Shown: positions 1-12,600 of the stretch, piece by piece | How the letters are laid out: each line of letters begins with the position of its first letter | Numbering within the stretch: position 1 is the stretch's first letter | From: Marsupella aquatica | Taxonomy: Eukaryota > Marchantiophyta | Assembly: GCA_973895155.1 (NCBI GenBank) | Contig: OZ316897.1 | Coordinates: 14,818,001 to 14,882,000 of the forward strand | Reading direction: 5' to 3' | DNA length: 64,000 bases | Translations under genes and position numbers: made by a program | The notes under the pieces: generated by a model | What the model saw: only the letters and a program-made list of their open reading frames with translations | Databases searched by the model: none | What the model was told of the DNA's origin: nothing

Positions 1-73
1 TTGGCCCACTCTACATATAGAGTATTCATTGGGCAGATTTTCTAATGTGATTCCTGCACTAAGCTCTCCAAGG

Positions 74-157
74 TCACCCCTGCACCTGAATCTCTTTTTC
101 ATTGTTTATGCTCTTTCACCCCTGCACCTGAATCTCTTTTCATTGTTTATGCCTACT
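74..157. repeat. Two-copy 42-bp tandem repeat
   Basis: Two adjacent near-identical copies of a pyrimidine-rich unit containing CACCCCTGCACCTGAATCTC, starting near 74 and 116. I see no coding frame through it. The DNA from 1 to about 1,340 otherwise shows no gene. Confidence 0.8.
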
Positions 158-1074
158 TCAGCTGTATTTCTTAACATAAGGGTTGAATTGTTTCAGTCCC
201 CAAAATTTCCCATGTGAGCCTAACAAATTTAGGAAAGCCTTTGGAGTGTAAGATGACTAGCATGAGTCTGACTACCGTTTTGGGGAGGGATGGCTTACCC
301 CAACAGCCAGCAAACTATTTGAGCCATTTGGCATGGCAACATTATCTCGCCCTCAAGCCACTCGACAAACTTTGCCAAATGCTCTGGCATGAGTTTCCGA
401 TTGTCTCCAATGAGGAGTATCTGTTGTGCTGAAGGGGTGGCATATCTTCCTGACGTGAAGCTTGGTATGAATCCGGAACAAGGAGCAGCTGCAATGCAAA
501 TGCTCCAATTTGCTCAAATACCCTCATCACGTACATGATTGACATGCAATTGTCCATGCTCACAACCTTAAGAACAAGACCCAAATCAAATTTTGTGTCA
601 CAGTTGCTTGATTGAGAGGGGGAACGCAAGATTTGAAATTGAAGAACATAATTGTCGTGGAGGAAACAACACATTTCAAATTTTTTTTCCTGTTATGACA
701 ACAGTTGGTGTTTCCACTAGTCGCCAAAATACTTAACCCGACACTTAAACCAAGACCTTCACCTACTGTAGATAGCGCTCATATAAGTGACCGTGGCACC
801 ACTCAATTATATTTAAACTAGCCCTAATTTGATTGAGCCCTAGACTGTTGATGTGGCCCTACTTTCGTGCCATGACTTTTGCGGACGGACAACAGGGCCC
901 CACACCCAGATTTCTAATTTTGAGAGGCCCTAATAGTTTGTAAACTCGATTCCTGATTGGTGCCTCTCCTGGGCCCTTCTCCCAAACGCAAGCGTGCCAT
1001 TTGAAGAATTCCAAAAGGAGGACATACGACTAGGGGCTTTCGAGGAATCTGGTGGACTTCTGTAATTGCCAACT

Positions 1075-1206
1075 AAGGAATTCCAAATGCTCTTATTGGA
1101 GGAAAATTGAATCTGCTGGATTTATAAAATATGGACGACGAAGGAATTCCAAATGCTCGTGTTGGACGAAAATTGATGTGCGGTGGAATAAAAGAATTGA
1201 ACTTGA
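1075..1206. repeat. Imperfect 66-bp tandem duplication
   Basis: Two copies beginning AAGGAATTCCAAATGCTC start at 1075 and 1141; the second diverges toward its end. It lies upstream of the kelch gene. No function is evident. Confidence 0.7.
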
Positions 1207-1349
1207 TTGGAGGAGACTGTTGGTTAATAGAAGGAAAGCAAAGGGTGAAGGTGGTTTGCAGCAATCACGTCATTCGCCATCTAATTAATCTCTCATCCAA
1301 ACTTCCGACCGAGTGCATTTTGTTGGGCTGGACGTTTGGGCCGTCACAG

Positions 1350-1356
1350 TATAAAC
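1350..1356 (+). promoter_or_regulatory. Possible TATA box upstream of kelch gene
   Basis: TATAAAC sits in CACAGTATAAACGTGAGC, about 1.25 kb before the likely start codon of the kelch gene. The DNA between is GC-richer and unlike the AT-rich flanks, as a spliced 5' leader would be. There is no direct support for a transcription start. Confidence 0.25.
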
Positions 1357-1425
1357 GTGAGCACTGTGCGTTCACATCGTCATTCTCCAGCTCTCGATTG
1401 CTTCTATTGCTCGAGCGGTAGAAGT

Positions 1426-1540
1426 CATTGAGCGCATGCTGTTGTAGCTGTGGTTCGCCGAGCTCAATCGTCTTCGCCGTGCTCGATCAGTCGATGTAGT
1501 TGAGTGGATGCTGTTGTGGCGGTTGTTCGACGAGCTCAAT
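1426..1540 (+). repeat. Diverged 72-bp duplication in the putative kelch leader
   Basis: Two related segments, 1426-1468 and 1497-1540, share GCTGTTGT and CGAGCTCAAT with scattered differences. They probably belong to the untranslated leader, because I find no sustained frame. Confidence 0.5.
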
Positions 1541-1943
1541 CTTTGCGGTCTCATTTGGAGTAGTTCGTATTTCTGCGATCGTTCTGGAAACGAAGTGACG
1601 GAAGTGATTGCAGCTTAGGGCTTCAGATTCAGTGTCGGGTCACTTCTTTACGGTATGAACGTCTGCTCACCTATTTGTTCTGGGCTTAATTCCTTTCCGG
1701 AGTCTGTCCTACCGAATAGTCGTCATGTTAAACTTGTGATAATTTTCGGGTTTAGGTTCAACGTTTTTGTTAGTCACCCTCTTTCTATCTGCTCGATCGG
1801 CCATTTCCATCCGTGGCGTCATTCCTTTTATCCAGCTTGTATACTCATTCGTTCAGAGTACACAAGCGGAAATATTTCTTGTCAATTCTTAGTTTGCAGA
1901 CTTAGCTTAGTCAGTTGTCTGATTTCATGTCGCAGGGTTGCAT

Positions 1944-2208
1944 GCTGCTCGGTTTTTCCCGAGTGTTTGAATTGACGTCGGTCATTATCTTTCGGGCGCT
2001 TTGTCATTGACCCTCAGTTGATCGTAAGTCGGCTGCTCGGTTTCTCCCGAGTGTTTGAATTGACGTTGGTCATTATCTTTCGGGCGCTTTGTTATTGACC
2101 CTCAGTGATCGTAAGTCGGCTGCTCGGTTTCTCCCGAGTGTTTGAATTGACGTCGGTCATTATCTTTCGGGCGCGCGCTTTGTCATTGACCCTCAGTTGA
2201 TCGTAAGT
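1944..2208 (+). repeat. Three-copy ~88-bp tandem repeat carrying splice-donor consensus
   Basis: Copies begin GCTGCTCGGTTT at 1944, 2032 and 2119 (periods 88 and 87). Each copy ends with a near-perfect 5' splice site, GATC|GTAAGT, with GTAAGT at 2024-2029, 2111-2116 and 2203-2208. A matching acceptor, TCCACAG, ends at 2605, three bases before the likely kelch start codon. Any of the three donors could therefore define a leader intron of about 400-580 bp. The third copy has a small GC insertion. Confidence 0.8.
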
Positions 2209-2607
2209 ATTACCTTTCTTCCTTTCTATCGCTCGGTCATTTTCTTACGTGGAGTCATTATTTTGTTTTCGCTTGTATACTCATTCATTTCATTAGCAAG
2301 TCTGACCGTACATTTGGTTGCTAAACCTCGATAGTCAAACTTCAGGGTTTACTTACTTTTTAGCATGGATACATTCTTTTTGGGGTCGACAGTCATTTAT
2401 CCACAGTTGATCGCAGTCTGCAGGTTGAACGTTCTTTCGTTCTGCTTGCGCGGTCAATGTTTTCCAAGCTCTCATTATTCATCTTCAGTTTTTGTGTCAT
2501 GCATTTCCCGGCCTGGGTCTTCTGTGTAAATGTTCTCTTTCGTTGCGAGTTTACTTGATCCTTCATATATCCGTTGGAAAGTGGCTGATCAATTTTCATC
2601 CACAGGA

Positions 2608-3807
2608 ATGGATTCAGGAATGTCTACTTCCGCAGAACCAACCACGCATCCCGCAAAGCGTAAACACACTCGTCCGGGGATCTTAAGGCAAAAAGTGTCA
2701 TCAGTCACTAGTGGCCCGGGAGAATCGAGTCGGAGCCGGGGCCAAACCAACGATCCAGCAAGAGGACTCCCAGCTGGTCAGTATATTGCAGTGCATTATA
2801 TTCGATCTGGACGTTCCGGTGCGCCAGATGTCCACGCGCTTGGTATGTTCTCCGTCACACATAAACGGAATTGGTATGATTTGCCGCCGATCCCCTTTGA
2901 TGGAGGAATCCGTTCAGGATGCCAGTGCATCTCACTCGCCCGCAAGATTTTCGTCTTGGGAGGTGTGATGGAGGGTCATGTCGCCAGTGGAGAAGTGTTT
3001 GTGTACGATCCGATGACAAATGAGTGGGCAAGGTGTGCAAGTATGCTACACCCAAGAATGAATTTCGGTGTTGGCGTCCTGCATGGACAGATCTACGCGT
3101 TTGGTGGTAGGAATCGTCGTAAATCTGTAGTTGAATGCGAGAGGTATGATCCTCAAATCAATTCCTGGCTAAAAGTATGTGTCATCTTGGACGCTCGAGT
3201 GAATCCTCGAGTTGCGGCAGCGGGAGAAAGCTTAACGGTGTTCGGCGGAATAGTTCTGGATGCTGATTACTTGAATCCCCAATTCCGTCGGACTCTAGGT
3301 AGGGATTCTGAGACTTGGGTGAATTCAATATTTGACGGAGCGGGCCGTAACGAGCCTGGCGGAGACTCTGATGACGTGTTTCCATCTACGGTGATGTTTT
3401 ATCATCCAATACAGAATAGATGGACATGGATGCGGACTGACAAAGGACAGCATTGGAGCGACAGTGTGTTCCTGGCGCAAGGGGTATTCCATCGGTTGAC
3501 AAATGCTGGCATTTTTGTACATACCAAAGACTTTGGCTGTGGTGAACTGTCATGGAGTCTTTTGCATTCGTTTCAGGATGCTGATGAACTCCCCTTTTGG
3601 CTTATGTTGCACAAACTCAGTTGTCGCACTCTCCTTCGTGCCGGTGAGCTGTGGATCGTGAGTAGTCCTTCTAGTGAAGGAATAGCTTGTCTTCTTCGAA
3701 CCAAAGGCTACGGCAGCCGTAACCCGAAGATTGAGTTGAAGATGGCTCTATGTTTGTCAGGGAAATTTGACGAAGGTTCTACTATAATTTTTCCTGTAGA
3801 CTTGTGA
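2608..3807 (+). CDS. Kelch-repeat protein (β-propeller), 399 aa
   Basis: The frame is uninterrupted and encodes 399 residues from the ATG at 2608. I chose this start because a TCCACAG acceptor ends at 2605; an in-frame ATG at 2530 would add 26 residues but lies inside the inferred intron. Residues 1-55 are a polar, probably disordered tail. Kelch-type blades follow at about 105-150 and 153-197, with a weaker third around 200-240. They are marked by glycine pairs at 118-119, 166-167 and 213-214 and by YDP...W signatures (133-140 and 180-187). Plant kelch proteins usually pair the propeller with an N-terminal F-box in SCF ubiquitin ligases. I see no F-box here, so it could be an F-box protein that lost its box, or a stand-alone propeller. 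The last codons and stop lie at the start of a 206-bp tandem repeat. The kelch call is firm; the role is not. Confidence 0.8.
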   Translation: MDSGMSTSAEPTTHPAKRKHTRPGILRQKVSSVTSGPGESSRSRGQTNDPARGLPAGQYIAVHYIRSGRSGAPDVHALGMFSVTHKRNWYDLPPIPFDGGIRSGCQCISLARKIFVLGGVMEGHVASGEVFVYDPMTNEWARCASMLHPRMNFGVGVLHGQIYAFGGRNRRKSVVECERYDPQINSWLKVCVILDARVNPRVAAAGESLTVFGGIVLDADYLNPQFRRTLGRDSETWVNSIFDGAGRNEPGGDSDDVFPSTVMFYHPIQNRWTWMRTDKGQHWSDSVFLAQGVFHRLTNAGIFVHTKDFGCGELSWSLLHSFQDADELPFWLMLHKLSCRTLLRAGELWIVSSPSSEGIACLLRTKGYGSRNPKIELKMALCLSGKFDEGSTIIFPVDL

Positions 3808-4400
3808 GACGATGTCGATATCCAGTATGGGGCGAAATCAGTGCATCTCCATCGTCACATACCCACGATTCAAGAGTGACTTGTTACAACTTCTTGTTTA
3901 GTACATTTTGCGCGTTGGCAATAATTGATTAGTCAGAGCAGGCAATAATTGATTAGTCGAAGGAATGTATTCCTTTTTGGTGTGGGCTGTAGGCAAGGTC
4001 ATCTTTCTTGTGAAACGATGGCTACATCCAGTTAGGGGCCAAATCAGTGCATCTCCATCGTCACATACCCACGATTCACCACTCAGTTGTTACAGCTTGT
4101 AGTTCAGAGAATTTTGCGCATTGGCAATAATTGACTACTTAGTCAGAGCAGGCAATGGATTCATCGAAGGAATGCATTCCTTTTTGGTGTGTGGCTGTAG
4201 GCAAGGTCATCTTTCTTGTGAAACGATTGCTACATCCAGTTAGGGGCCAGATCAGTGCATCTCCATCGTCACATACCCACGATTCACTAGTCAGTTGTTC
4301 TAGCTTCTAGTTTAGGAAATTTTGCGCATTGGCAATAATTGACTACTTAGTCAGAGCAGGCAATCGATTCATCGAAGGAATGCATTCCTTTTTGGTGTAT
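3801..4400 (+). repeat. Three-copy ~206-bp tandem repeat overlapping the kelch stop codon
   Basis: Copies start CTTGTGARACGAT at 3801, 4007 and 4215 (periods 206 and 208); the third ends near 4400. The first copy includes the TGA stop of the kelch gene, so the repeat arose from coding end plus 3' UTR. Each copy ends with AAGGAATGYATTCCTT, a perfect 16-bp palindrome in copies 2 and 3, and holds one or more GGCAATAATTGA boxes. Confidence 0.85.
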
Positions 4401-5219
4401 GAGGTTGTTTTCTTTCTTATTTTGTCTTGAGCTCTGTATATGGCAAATGGGCCCATTTTGAGAGTCAGGGCAACTTCTATCGACGATTGTACATTTTTGA
4501 CATTGCTTCTAATAAAACAATCAACTTCCTATATTGTTAGGGGTACACCAAGAGCATAATTATATCCAGATTTGTAAGTTGCTGCAGTTTGGTGTCAACT
4601 GTGTAGAATTAGTGTAATGTTTGGAGGAAATTCAAACAAGTGCAAGTTGTAATTATTTGTCCTCCCAATTTACAAACGTTATTTGGTAGGAAACTAAATT
4701 GATATTTTACTTACCTTTTTCAATTGGAAATGCATGCTTATTCATTCTCTTTCATTGCAATGATTTCTTATGTGCAACTAGTGTAGATAAGTCCTTTAGC
4801 TAGTGCAATTTTTACAAATAAATCCAATTATAGTGATTATTTTGAAAATGACATCAAATCTAATTTTATCCAACAAGTATGGCATCAACAAGAAAATGGT
4901 ATGTTTTTGAAAATTATTCACAAAAAAACACTTGGTACTATTGCCTTAAGCTAGAGCATTATAAAAAAGATATCAATAAGAAATGCTTCAGTTCAAGTGA
5001 ATTTTTGCTAATTATCCAAAAATTAATTAGATTATATCAATTTTTACAGACTAAATTCTAGCAATATAGATAGTTGACTACAAGGCCATGTACATGTGAT
5101 TTCCAAGCTGAGTAAAACTCCAGACAAAGGAACAGGTAATAAATTTGTATGTACATACAATCTCTCTAAAAATTCCTCTAATTATGCAGGACAGAAACCT
5201 TCTATAATGTAGATATATA
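4401..5219. other. AT-rich intergenic DNA
   Basis: No sustained coding frame, tRNA or recognisable repeat. AATAAA at about 4511 could serve as a distal polyadenylation signal for the kelch transcript. Nothing else can be supported. Confidence 0.5.
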
Positions 5220-5224
5220 TTGAA

Positions 5225-6500
5225 CTACACTCTTTACAGTATTTAGTTTCACACACTTTAATTACTCTGAGGTTAGATTCGAGGTAAGTGAGGGTAATTA
5301 AGGTGTGTGACACTAATATGGTATGACACTAATTATGGTCACAAGTCAAATAGTGTCACACACACAGTTAAGTTAAAAAAATAGAATGGACAATAGTCAA
5401 ATTTGCTTATAAAAAATTTTAAACTGTGCATAATATTTGATTACAGGTTACAAAATTTACTACTCAGACAAACATTGAGAAAACTTCAGAAATTTATAAC
5501 TCCTTCCATATACTACTCAAACATTGAGCAAACTTCAAAAATTTATAACTCCTTCTCACATAGCACAAAATTGCAGTTTGGGGTACTCAACCACATTGAG
5601 CAAACAAGACCTCTTCGATTCACTTCTATCAACTATGAATAACACATGCAATCTCACATAAGCTACAACCTATCCCATGTGTCTCATCCTTGCAAGACGG
5701 CGTACAGCCCAAGAGAAGTGGGTTGACTTGGCTCTTCACCTGGTTCACCAACATCAAGAGCCACTTCAACATTAGCATCAATGTCAAGGTCAACTCGACT
5801 CCCTTCAAATTCACTTGATACTTTGCTATAATGATATTTTGAAGCTCAGGTGTAAGTTGTTTTTCAGACTATACACTTTTGACATTTAGAGACAAATCGA
5901 TATTTATTATTGAATTTGGTCAGTGCATAAGACATTCCATGTCTGTCAACAAAACTGTTCACCTCAACTACAGAGTCCCTTGCCAATGTCAAAAACCAAT
6001 GTTTGCTTGGATTTATCAATATCCCAGATATGCAATCCCCAAATTTTTTGGGTCTTCATTTATCATTTTTTGAAGAGCAGCGAGCATAAGCCAAAGGAGA
6101 TGCAGATTAATTACCAGTGACTTTTTGACATAGTCTTGATTCTCTTTCCCTTGCTCTAGCAAATTCAGCTATGATGGCCAATCCATTCCCGCCATGTTAT
6201 CGATCTGTCAACCTCCTTCACAAGATTGACAAGCTAAAACATAAAGAAACTTTCTAAGAACATACACACAATGAAAGAGATGTTGTTGGTAGCCTGGCAA
6301 ACTTTGGAGTGGGTCCAGTTTAGGGTTACCACCAATAACATTGTCACCTCTAATTATCAATATTTTCAATATATTAATTTATTTTTCAAAATTAGGGGGT
6401 GGCGGTAAATAGTGTCACTTGGCTGAAAATCAGGGGCTACCCCTAATTAGTGAGTGTGACACTAATTGTTTCATGACACTAATTACTGTAAAGAGTGTAC
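5225..6500. mobile_element. Non-autonomous TIR element with TTGAA target duplication
   Basis: The left end reads TACACTCTTTACAGTATTTA (from 5226) and the right end (to 6499) is its inverted copy. About 23 of 25 terminal bases match in inverted orientation. TTGAA flanks both sides, at 5220-5224 and 6501-6505, consistent with a 5-bp target-site duplication. Inside each end are further copies of GACACTAATTA. There is no transposase frame, so it is a deletion derivative or large MITE. A 5-bp duplication does not fit the usual 8 bp (hAT), 9 bp (MULE), 3 bp (PIF) or TA (mariner), so I leave the superfamily open. Confidence 0.65.
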
Positions 6501-6505
6501 TTGAA

Positions 6506-9450
6506 TGACAGCTATGCCATGACAGATGTTACTGGTCAACCTGATTCACGGGTAGATCAAGTCCCCAATCAAGTGAGACTCTAGTCACTAGTACACCCAT
6601 CCTGTAATTTCTATGGAAATAAGGACTTTATATGCACAATCACAAAAATTATTCAAATGGAGTCATTTTGAATTTTATTACGGACCCCCATGAGAAGTCT
6701 CCTGCAAATTCCCTGGCAGGACTTGCCATATCAACATTGATGTCAACAAAGAAGACAAAACTGTTTTGCAGAAAAATAATCCCAGATCCTGTTTGTGGTG
6801 AGTTTTCTTTAACAACTAGGACGCCATGCAGTAATTCCTACAAGTAAAAGTGAAATAAAAGTAAATCAAACACACAAGAAGACTTCAGTCTTTTCAAACA
6901 GTAGCCATTTATTAAAAATATACGATAAATTCTGAATTTTGGCAACAAACCAAAAACAAAAACAAAAAAAACGGTTCCGTAAGAGTAACCAACTCTGAAT
7001 TTTGAGTTTTTTTGCTTCTTACATGGCTTCTTGGAATTGTGAAGCCTACTTTGGAAATTGTGGTCGGATAGGAAGCAGTTGGGTTACTCTGGGTTGGAAG
7101 TAATGATGCGGTAGTTTGTTTGTGATCGATGTTCCACTTGAATTTCACTATGGGTTTATGACAACAGCGGCACTAGAGTTTATGCCCAGCTGCCTGCCTG
7201 GATTGAGAACCCAAGCTATGGGGAGCGCCCTGGAGTTACAATAATGTGTCATTGGTAATATCCAATGCTTCTTGAGAATCGCAACAAGGAGATTTACACT
7301 CTTTGTCCATGACGGTGAAACTGAGTATCAATGAATAGTAAAAGCTTTCACATCTCTACAACACAAACATTGCAAGGTAAAAGTATTGAGTGTCTGCCAT
7401 GTTTTACAGTTGTGTATATTACACAGGAGATGGGGAGTCTACCACAAAAGAAGTCCCCATCAATAAGCACGGATTTTTCCAACAGATTTGGGATGATAAT
7501 TTGATAGCGACCTCTTAGTGTCTTCTGTTTAGTAAATGTTATGTGAGAGACCAAAAAACCAACTTCAGGTCATAAGAAACGTGGTCATTTGTGGAAAGCC
7601 TTTTTTGAGTAAGTATTCTAAGGAGTATTAAATCTACACTTTTCAAAACTTTTGAAGCATTTTAAGTGACAAAATGAAGTCACTTAGAGAAGATGAAGGA
7701 ATTAAAGCTCTAAAACTGCTTTCACATTGAAGTATCATTTTTAATGGACAACTACTTTTATATTGGAAGAATCGCTCAGGCATTTTAAGTTGGATTTTGA
7801 TTCAGGTCATGTTGAAGATAATTAGGTGTACTCATAAAATAATATCAAAATTAACAAACTAGCGTCCTTTTCAATCGGCTTTACTAGGACTGACATGTGG
7901 AACGCGAACAATGGATAAGTATGATTGTCATGATAGTCTGAATTGAGTGACATCTATTGCTAGTATTTAAAACTAGTTGAAAGGAGTACTAATAATCACA
8001 AGGCACGGTCTAGTTCTGAAATTGTAATCCATTTCTAGCACCCGTCTTTATTGCGAGTTAATTGTCTCTTGCAAAATCATGCAACTTAGAACAAGCCATG
8101 GTACAAGATCGACAACCAGTCCTTTGCAAGAGAACTCTGGCTGAGGTGCATCTAGTAGGAGTTGGAATGCTGATTTCTGTCTTCTTCACGTACAAATGGT
8201 AGTGTTTGATGTGTCCAAGGCATGACATTGTATTCCTTGAAAAATGAGGAAGCAAGATTAGCTCGATCAAATGAGACAAATGAGATAAAATGGCTCATCA
8301 AGATATTCACTATGAAGAGACACGCTCAACAGAATGCACGTACCTGTCAATTGTAGACTCCCATTCATATATTACTTCTGTGTGGTATTAATGTCATCAC
8401 TCAAGAAGCTGGAGATCATATTATCTGGGCAAGAAAATGTTACCATGGGATGCTCGATGAGATGCTGGAATCTGTGGTAGCCTTCGATCGTGTACCTCAA
8501 AACACGTTGAGTTGCTGCAAGATGGTCGACTGCGGATTAGACATGGGCTTGCTAGAATTGAGCCAGTGAACCAATAATACCAAATTGGGACTTGCGTTAT
8601 CAAATAGTTTGGTTTCCACATTAGAACTAAGGCAAGAACTAAGGCAAGAACAAGTATAACTGATCGTTGGAGCAGATTTGTCAGAATGGACATCGGCGCC
8701 CTCGCTTTCTTGAGCTAACCGTCCTCTAGCTAGAATGCATTAGGCTAACATATAGTCTATTGAACTGCATGTCACCGAGAATTCTATCCCATGGTATCGT
8801 TTAATGAACCCTAGATCTTTCATTAAACGATGCCATGCATGATTCAACTGTTTCTTTCAGCCTTCGAATCACCGTAGGCTACGATTTTGTGATCATCAAC
8901 TCCAGTAGTAGGCAGTTCATCCACATGCGTAACTATGATTACTATCAGTGCACGTTTACTACGAAAAGGTAGGTTTTGATCAAAATTGCTCCTAGTTTAT
9001 TCATGAGACCGGAATTCACTATCAATCTGCCTCGCTGTGCTGTAGGTTACTATTTCAGCCCAGGCATATGCTGGTTAATTGAGTTTCCACGCTACTCTAA
9101 GTTATCAAAGTCAACGGCCTCAAAACCCTGGTGTTTGGACTACGCCTACTCATTCTTTGAATCTGATCTTCATACAACTCAGCAATGATACTGTCATTAT
9201 TTTGGTTTTTCATCCTGCCAATAACGACACATCTGTTGACTTTGAGCACTCTGAGTTAGCAATAAAATTCCATGTCAACTTAAATTGAACATAGCTACAG
9301 TAGAACGTACAATATTTTAACCCCTTCACAATATTTAAAGTTTCTCAGGTTTGGTTTGTCTCCCCATAGCTGCTGCAATGGGGTTGGCAAGATATAACGA
9401 TGGTATTTGTACCCCCGTGGTTTTCAGCCTAGACAATCTATTCTCACAAG
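6506..9450. other. AT-rich intergenic DNA, no gene seen
   Basis: Only short, compositionally random frames occur. I found no RNA gene, clear terminal repeats or tandem array in this stretch. Confidence 0.5.
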
Positions 9451-9690
9451 CTAGAAGTCAGGCAGCTCGTCTGGAGCTTCATACTTCTGATAGCTTTGAG
9501 TAAAGTACATTCCAATCTTCCTTTTCCCACCCTGTTCTGGTCCAGGGACATCACAACAGTGAGCTGACTGCATCCGTCCCTCTTTCAGATCATAGAGACC
9601 TGCCGATCCTCGGAAAGCTTGTACCCGATCAAAATGACTGATGTTGTCCTGGCTGCAGCCAATGTATGTCTGGAAATACGCACGACAATA
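9451..9690 (-). CDS. Clean 3'-terminal exon of an unidentified gene
   Basis: Read on the minus strand, a splice acceptor (TAGACAG) at 9691-9697 is followed by 80 codons ending in TAG at 9453-9451. The frame begins YCRAYFQTYIG and ends EAPDELPDF. Its composition is rich in C, D, E, Q and Y and looks like real protein rather than chance reading. It has no start codon, so it must be spliced to upstream exons, which I place between 10.07 and 13.6 kb on the same strand. I do not recognise the family. Upstream candidate exons contain stops, so this may be the best-preserved piece of a pseudogene. Confidence 0.45.
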   Translation of the reverse strand, partial: YCRAYFQTYIGCSQDNISHFDRVQAFRGSAGLYDLKEGRMQSAHCCDVPGPEQGGKRKIGMYFTQSYQKYEAPDELPDF

Positions 9691-12600
9691 CTGTCTATAT
9701 CTTTATAGCACGACCTGACTCTTTGTGGATAGATAGAGTAGACCTAAACCCTGTAGCCCGAAAACCATATAAGAAGAAAGTTATAGGGAAGGATGTTTAC
9801 TGGGTTACGTAGACTATGGACACATATTACTAACTTTATTTGTGGGCCTCTAATGCAAAAGCAGGCATGAAGTGCAGTGTTCAATTTTTTATTCTCCCAC
9901 TTGGACTTATTGACTTCATCGGGAGCTCAAGCTCTAACTTGGGCATAGTATTTCCGAATATTTTAATTGGTGGGCTATGGAAATTGTGGATAACCCATGC
10001 ACTGCAGCTAGCGTGAAATCATACAGGGATTGCTAATCAATACTTGTCTTCTACAGAGAAGAGTACTAATATATGACGTTGCGCTGTGGCTTCTGAAGTG
10101 TTAGCAAGTTTATTTGCTTGGACGAAGTGCTGTGCAAGCCGCCCGCTGTGAAATCGATATCTTGAAGCGGGTCTTGAAGCTGACATTTGGGCAATTCCTG
10201 ATAGGTAACACTAGACAGAATGCCTTTAATTGGTGATATTTAGGATCAGGAAAAATTAATTGGCGTGGAATCGGTGAACAAAATTTAACGTGAACCTATC
10301 ACTCCAAGATACAAAAATGGAAGGATCAAGCTGGTTGGAACTCTTAGAAGCGAAACAAATCTCTTTAGATTTTTACAGAAACGATTTCAGGCTGAACCAG
10401 AAAATTAAGCAAAGGGTTTAGAAAACAAAATTAAAGAAGGTCCTGCACATTACCCTTTCAGATACAGGATATTGGAGGAGACGGACTCTCCAATTATTCC
10501 CTATCCGAGCAGCAGAGAGTGAAGACATATTTACAGAAAGAAAAAAGATCAAGACAACGTTAGACTTTTCATTATATATCTTGAGTTCGTTACTGGCTCA
10601 AGTAGACAGGGAAAACGTGCAGGTCATAAAACAAATTCTGGAGAATAACCTTTTGGTACATACCGACCGCGAATACATCTCCTGGAACTCGGACTTCATT
10701 TCTTTCCTTCTTGGTTCCTTACTTCAGCTTTTGTGAGCAATATCTTCTGTATAGGCAACTGCTCCTTGAAGCGTTGTAAACTTCTCCAATGTAGACTCGT
10801 CAGAAGGAATACCACAAAGTCCTGCTTCATATAGCGGCATACCTTACTAACCCCAAACAACCACAAATTCGACAACCACAGAAGGCTGCTTACGACTAGA
10901 GAGCTGTTCTTCGGCACCTTTGATCTGAGATACTAATGGCTAAGTTAACAACCGAATGCCCTTTGACGAGACTTTGGACGTCCTTGTTGAAACGCCAGTG
11001 ATGGACCTAGCTCGCTGATGGAAAACTTGCAGGAATGAGTTGGTACGTACTATATAACATTTGCTGATCGATTTGAATGCCATTAATATTTATGAAGTGA
11101 ATAGGTCTAGGCTGGGTGTTGATCGAAGGCTTGATCACGTACTCTTCCCCGGGAATATCATTCTATAAATACAAACATCCTCGAGCAGGGCTTCACTTCA
11201 TCCCATGCAAGTTAGCACTTGAAAAAGGCATTAACATTTGCCAGAAAGGTCGTCATTCCTCTTGAGAGTAGCACATGAACTTGACAGTGTGGCATTACCT
11301 CGGTCATGAAGCAGTCTGACAGAGCTGTATCTGTTTCAGATCCGAATCTGGACATTCTCAAGGTGTTTCTCGGCGTCCAGATGATGAAAGATGGACAGAT
11401 TCATCAATTCGGTGCTCCGGAAGCGTTGGTTGGCCTACAAAAGCAAGAATACATTAGCATTTCGAACGAATAACTCCTTCATGAAATTTAAAGATGGAGT
11501 TGCTTCCTGTACCTTATCAAAGGCATCACATCGCGAAGAACTCCTTCATAAGATTTAGAGATGTAGTTGCTTCCTATACCTCATCAAAGGCTTCACATAG
11601 TGGGTGCGCAACCTGTCAACGTACACAACCATGAATGTGCAAGAAAACGGATGATTGTTTCAGAGAGGGAGAGCAGGGTTTTGAGTACCTCAGTTTCGAT
11701 ACAAAGTAACAAGAAACAAGTCAACCTCACCTTCCCGCATTATAATAGTCTTGCGGCGTAAACTGGCAAGCTCCGCCTCGACTGCAGCAATCCGAGTATC
11801 AGAGCCGAAGGATCCTGGCGATTCCGTGATCAGCAAACTAACTTAGGGCTGGAGTCACCCGCGCGCATGTCATCTCATCTACCGATCCCATCCTCTGCAG
11901 AGTGCGGCAAGTTTGATCAGAAGATCTACTCGGCCTCGCCGACTGTCTGTCATGGCCATGAGAGGAGCGCTTACTATCCAGATCTTCGAGATTCGATTTA
12001 TTGAGATGCCCAAAAACGTCGTTCGGTGGACAAAACTTCTCACGGGGAATCATAAGTAATTGATTAGTAAGTAGGACCCTACCTCCATGGTCAGCTAGAC
12101 GAACATTACGCATTTCCCTAATTTTCTACTAATCCAATCAAGATCTCAGCCACAAAATTCGGTCTAGACAACAAATCCTCGCAAAAGTGGGCCGATGCAG
12201 GCAGAGGTTAAGGAGTTACATAACCGTTCACAATTTAAAGAGCTTTCTTTCCCACATATTTTATCACGAACTGTATATTATTGTTTGTTAATTTTGCACA
12301 ATCCTCTCAGTTTCTATTTTCGCATCATCTGAATGTTTACCTTCCCTTCCTGTGGATCGCGGGGGTCGCCAAGAAACTTCGTTCAAGGGTGGGCGACGAG
12401 AAAATTGGCCTACCAAAGGAAGGGCAGCAATGCAACGCCACAGAGATGTCATCCATGAACCCGAGGTTTCTCATATTGCTCGATCCCTTACTTCGGATAT
12501 TATTACAAGGCTAAACTTTGCAAATCTTCTCTAATTACTTTAAATATTGTGGAATCCGCATTCTACAGTAATTTGTTGACTCAGGGTCCATTATACATTG

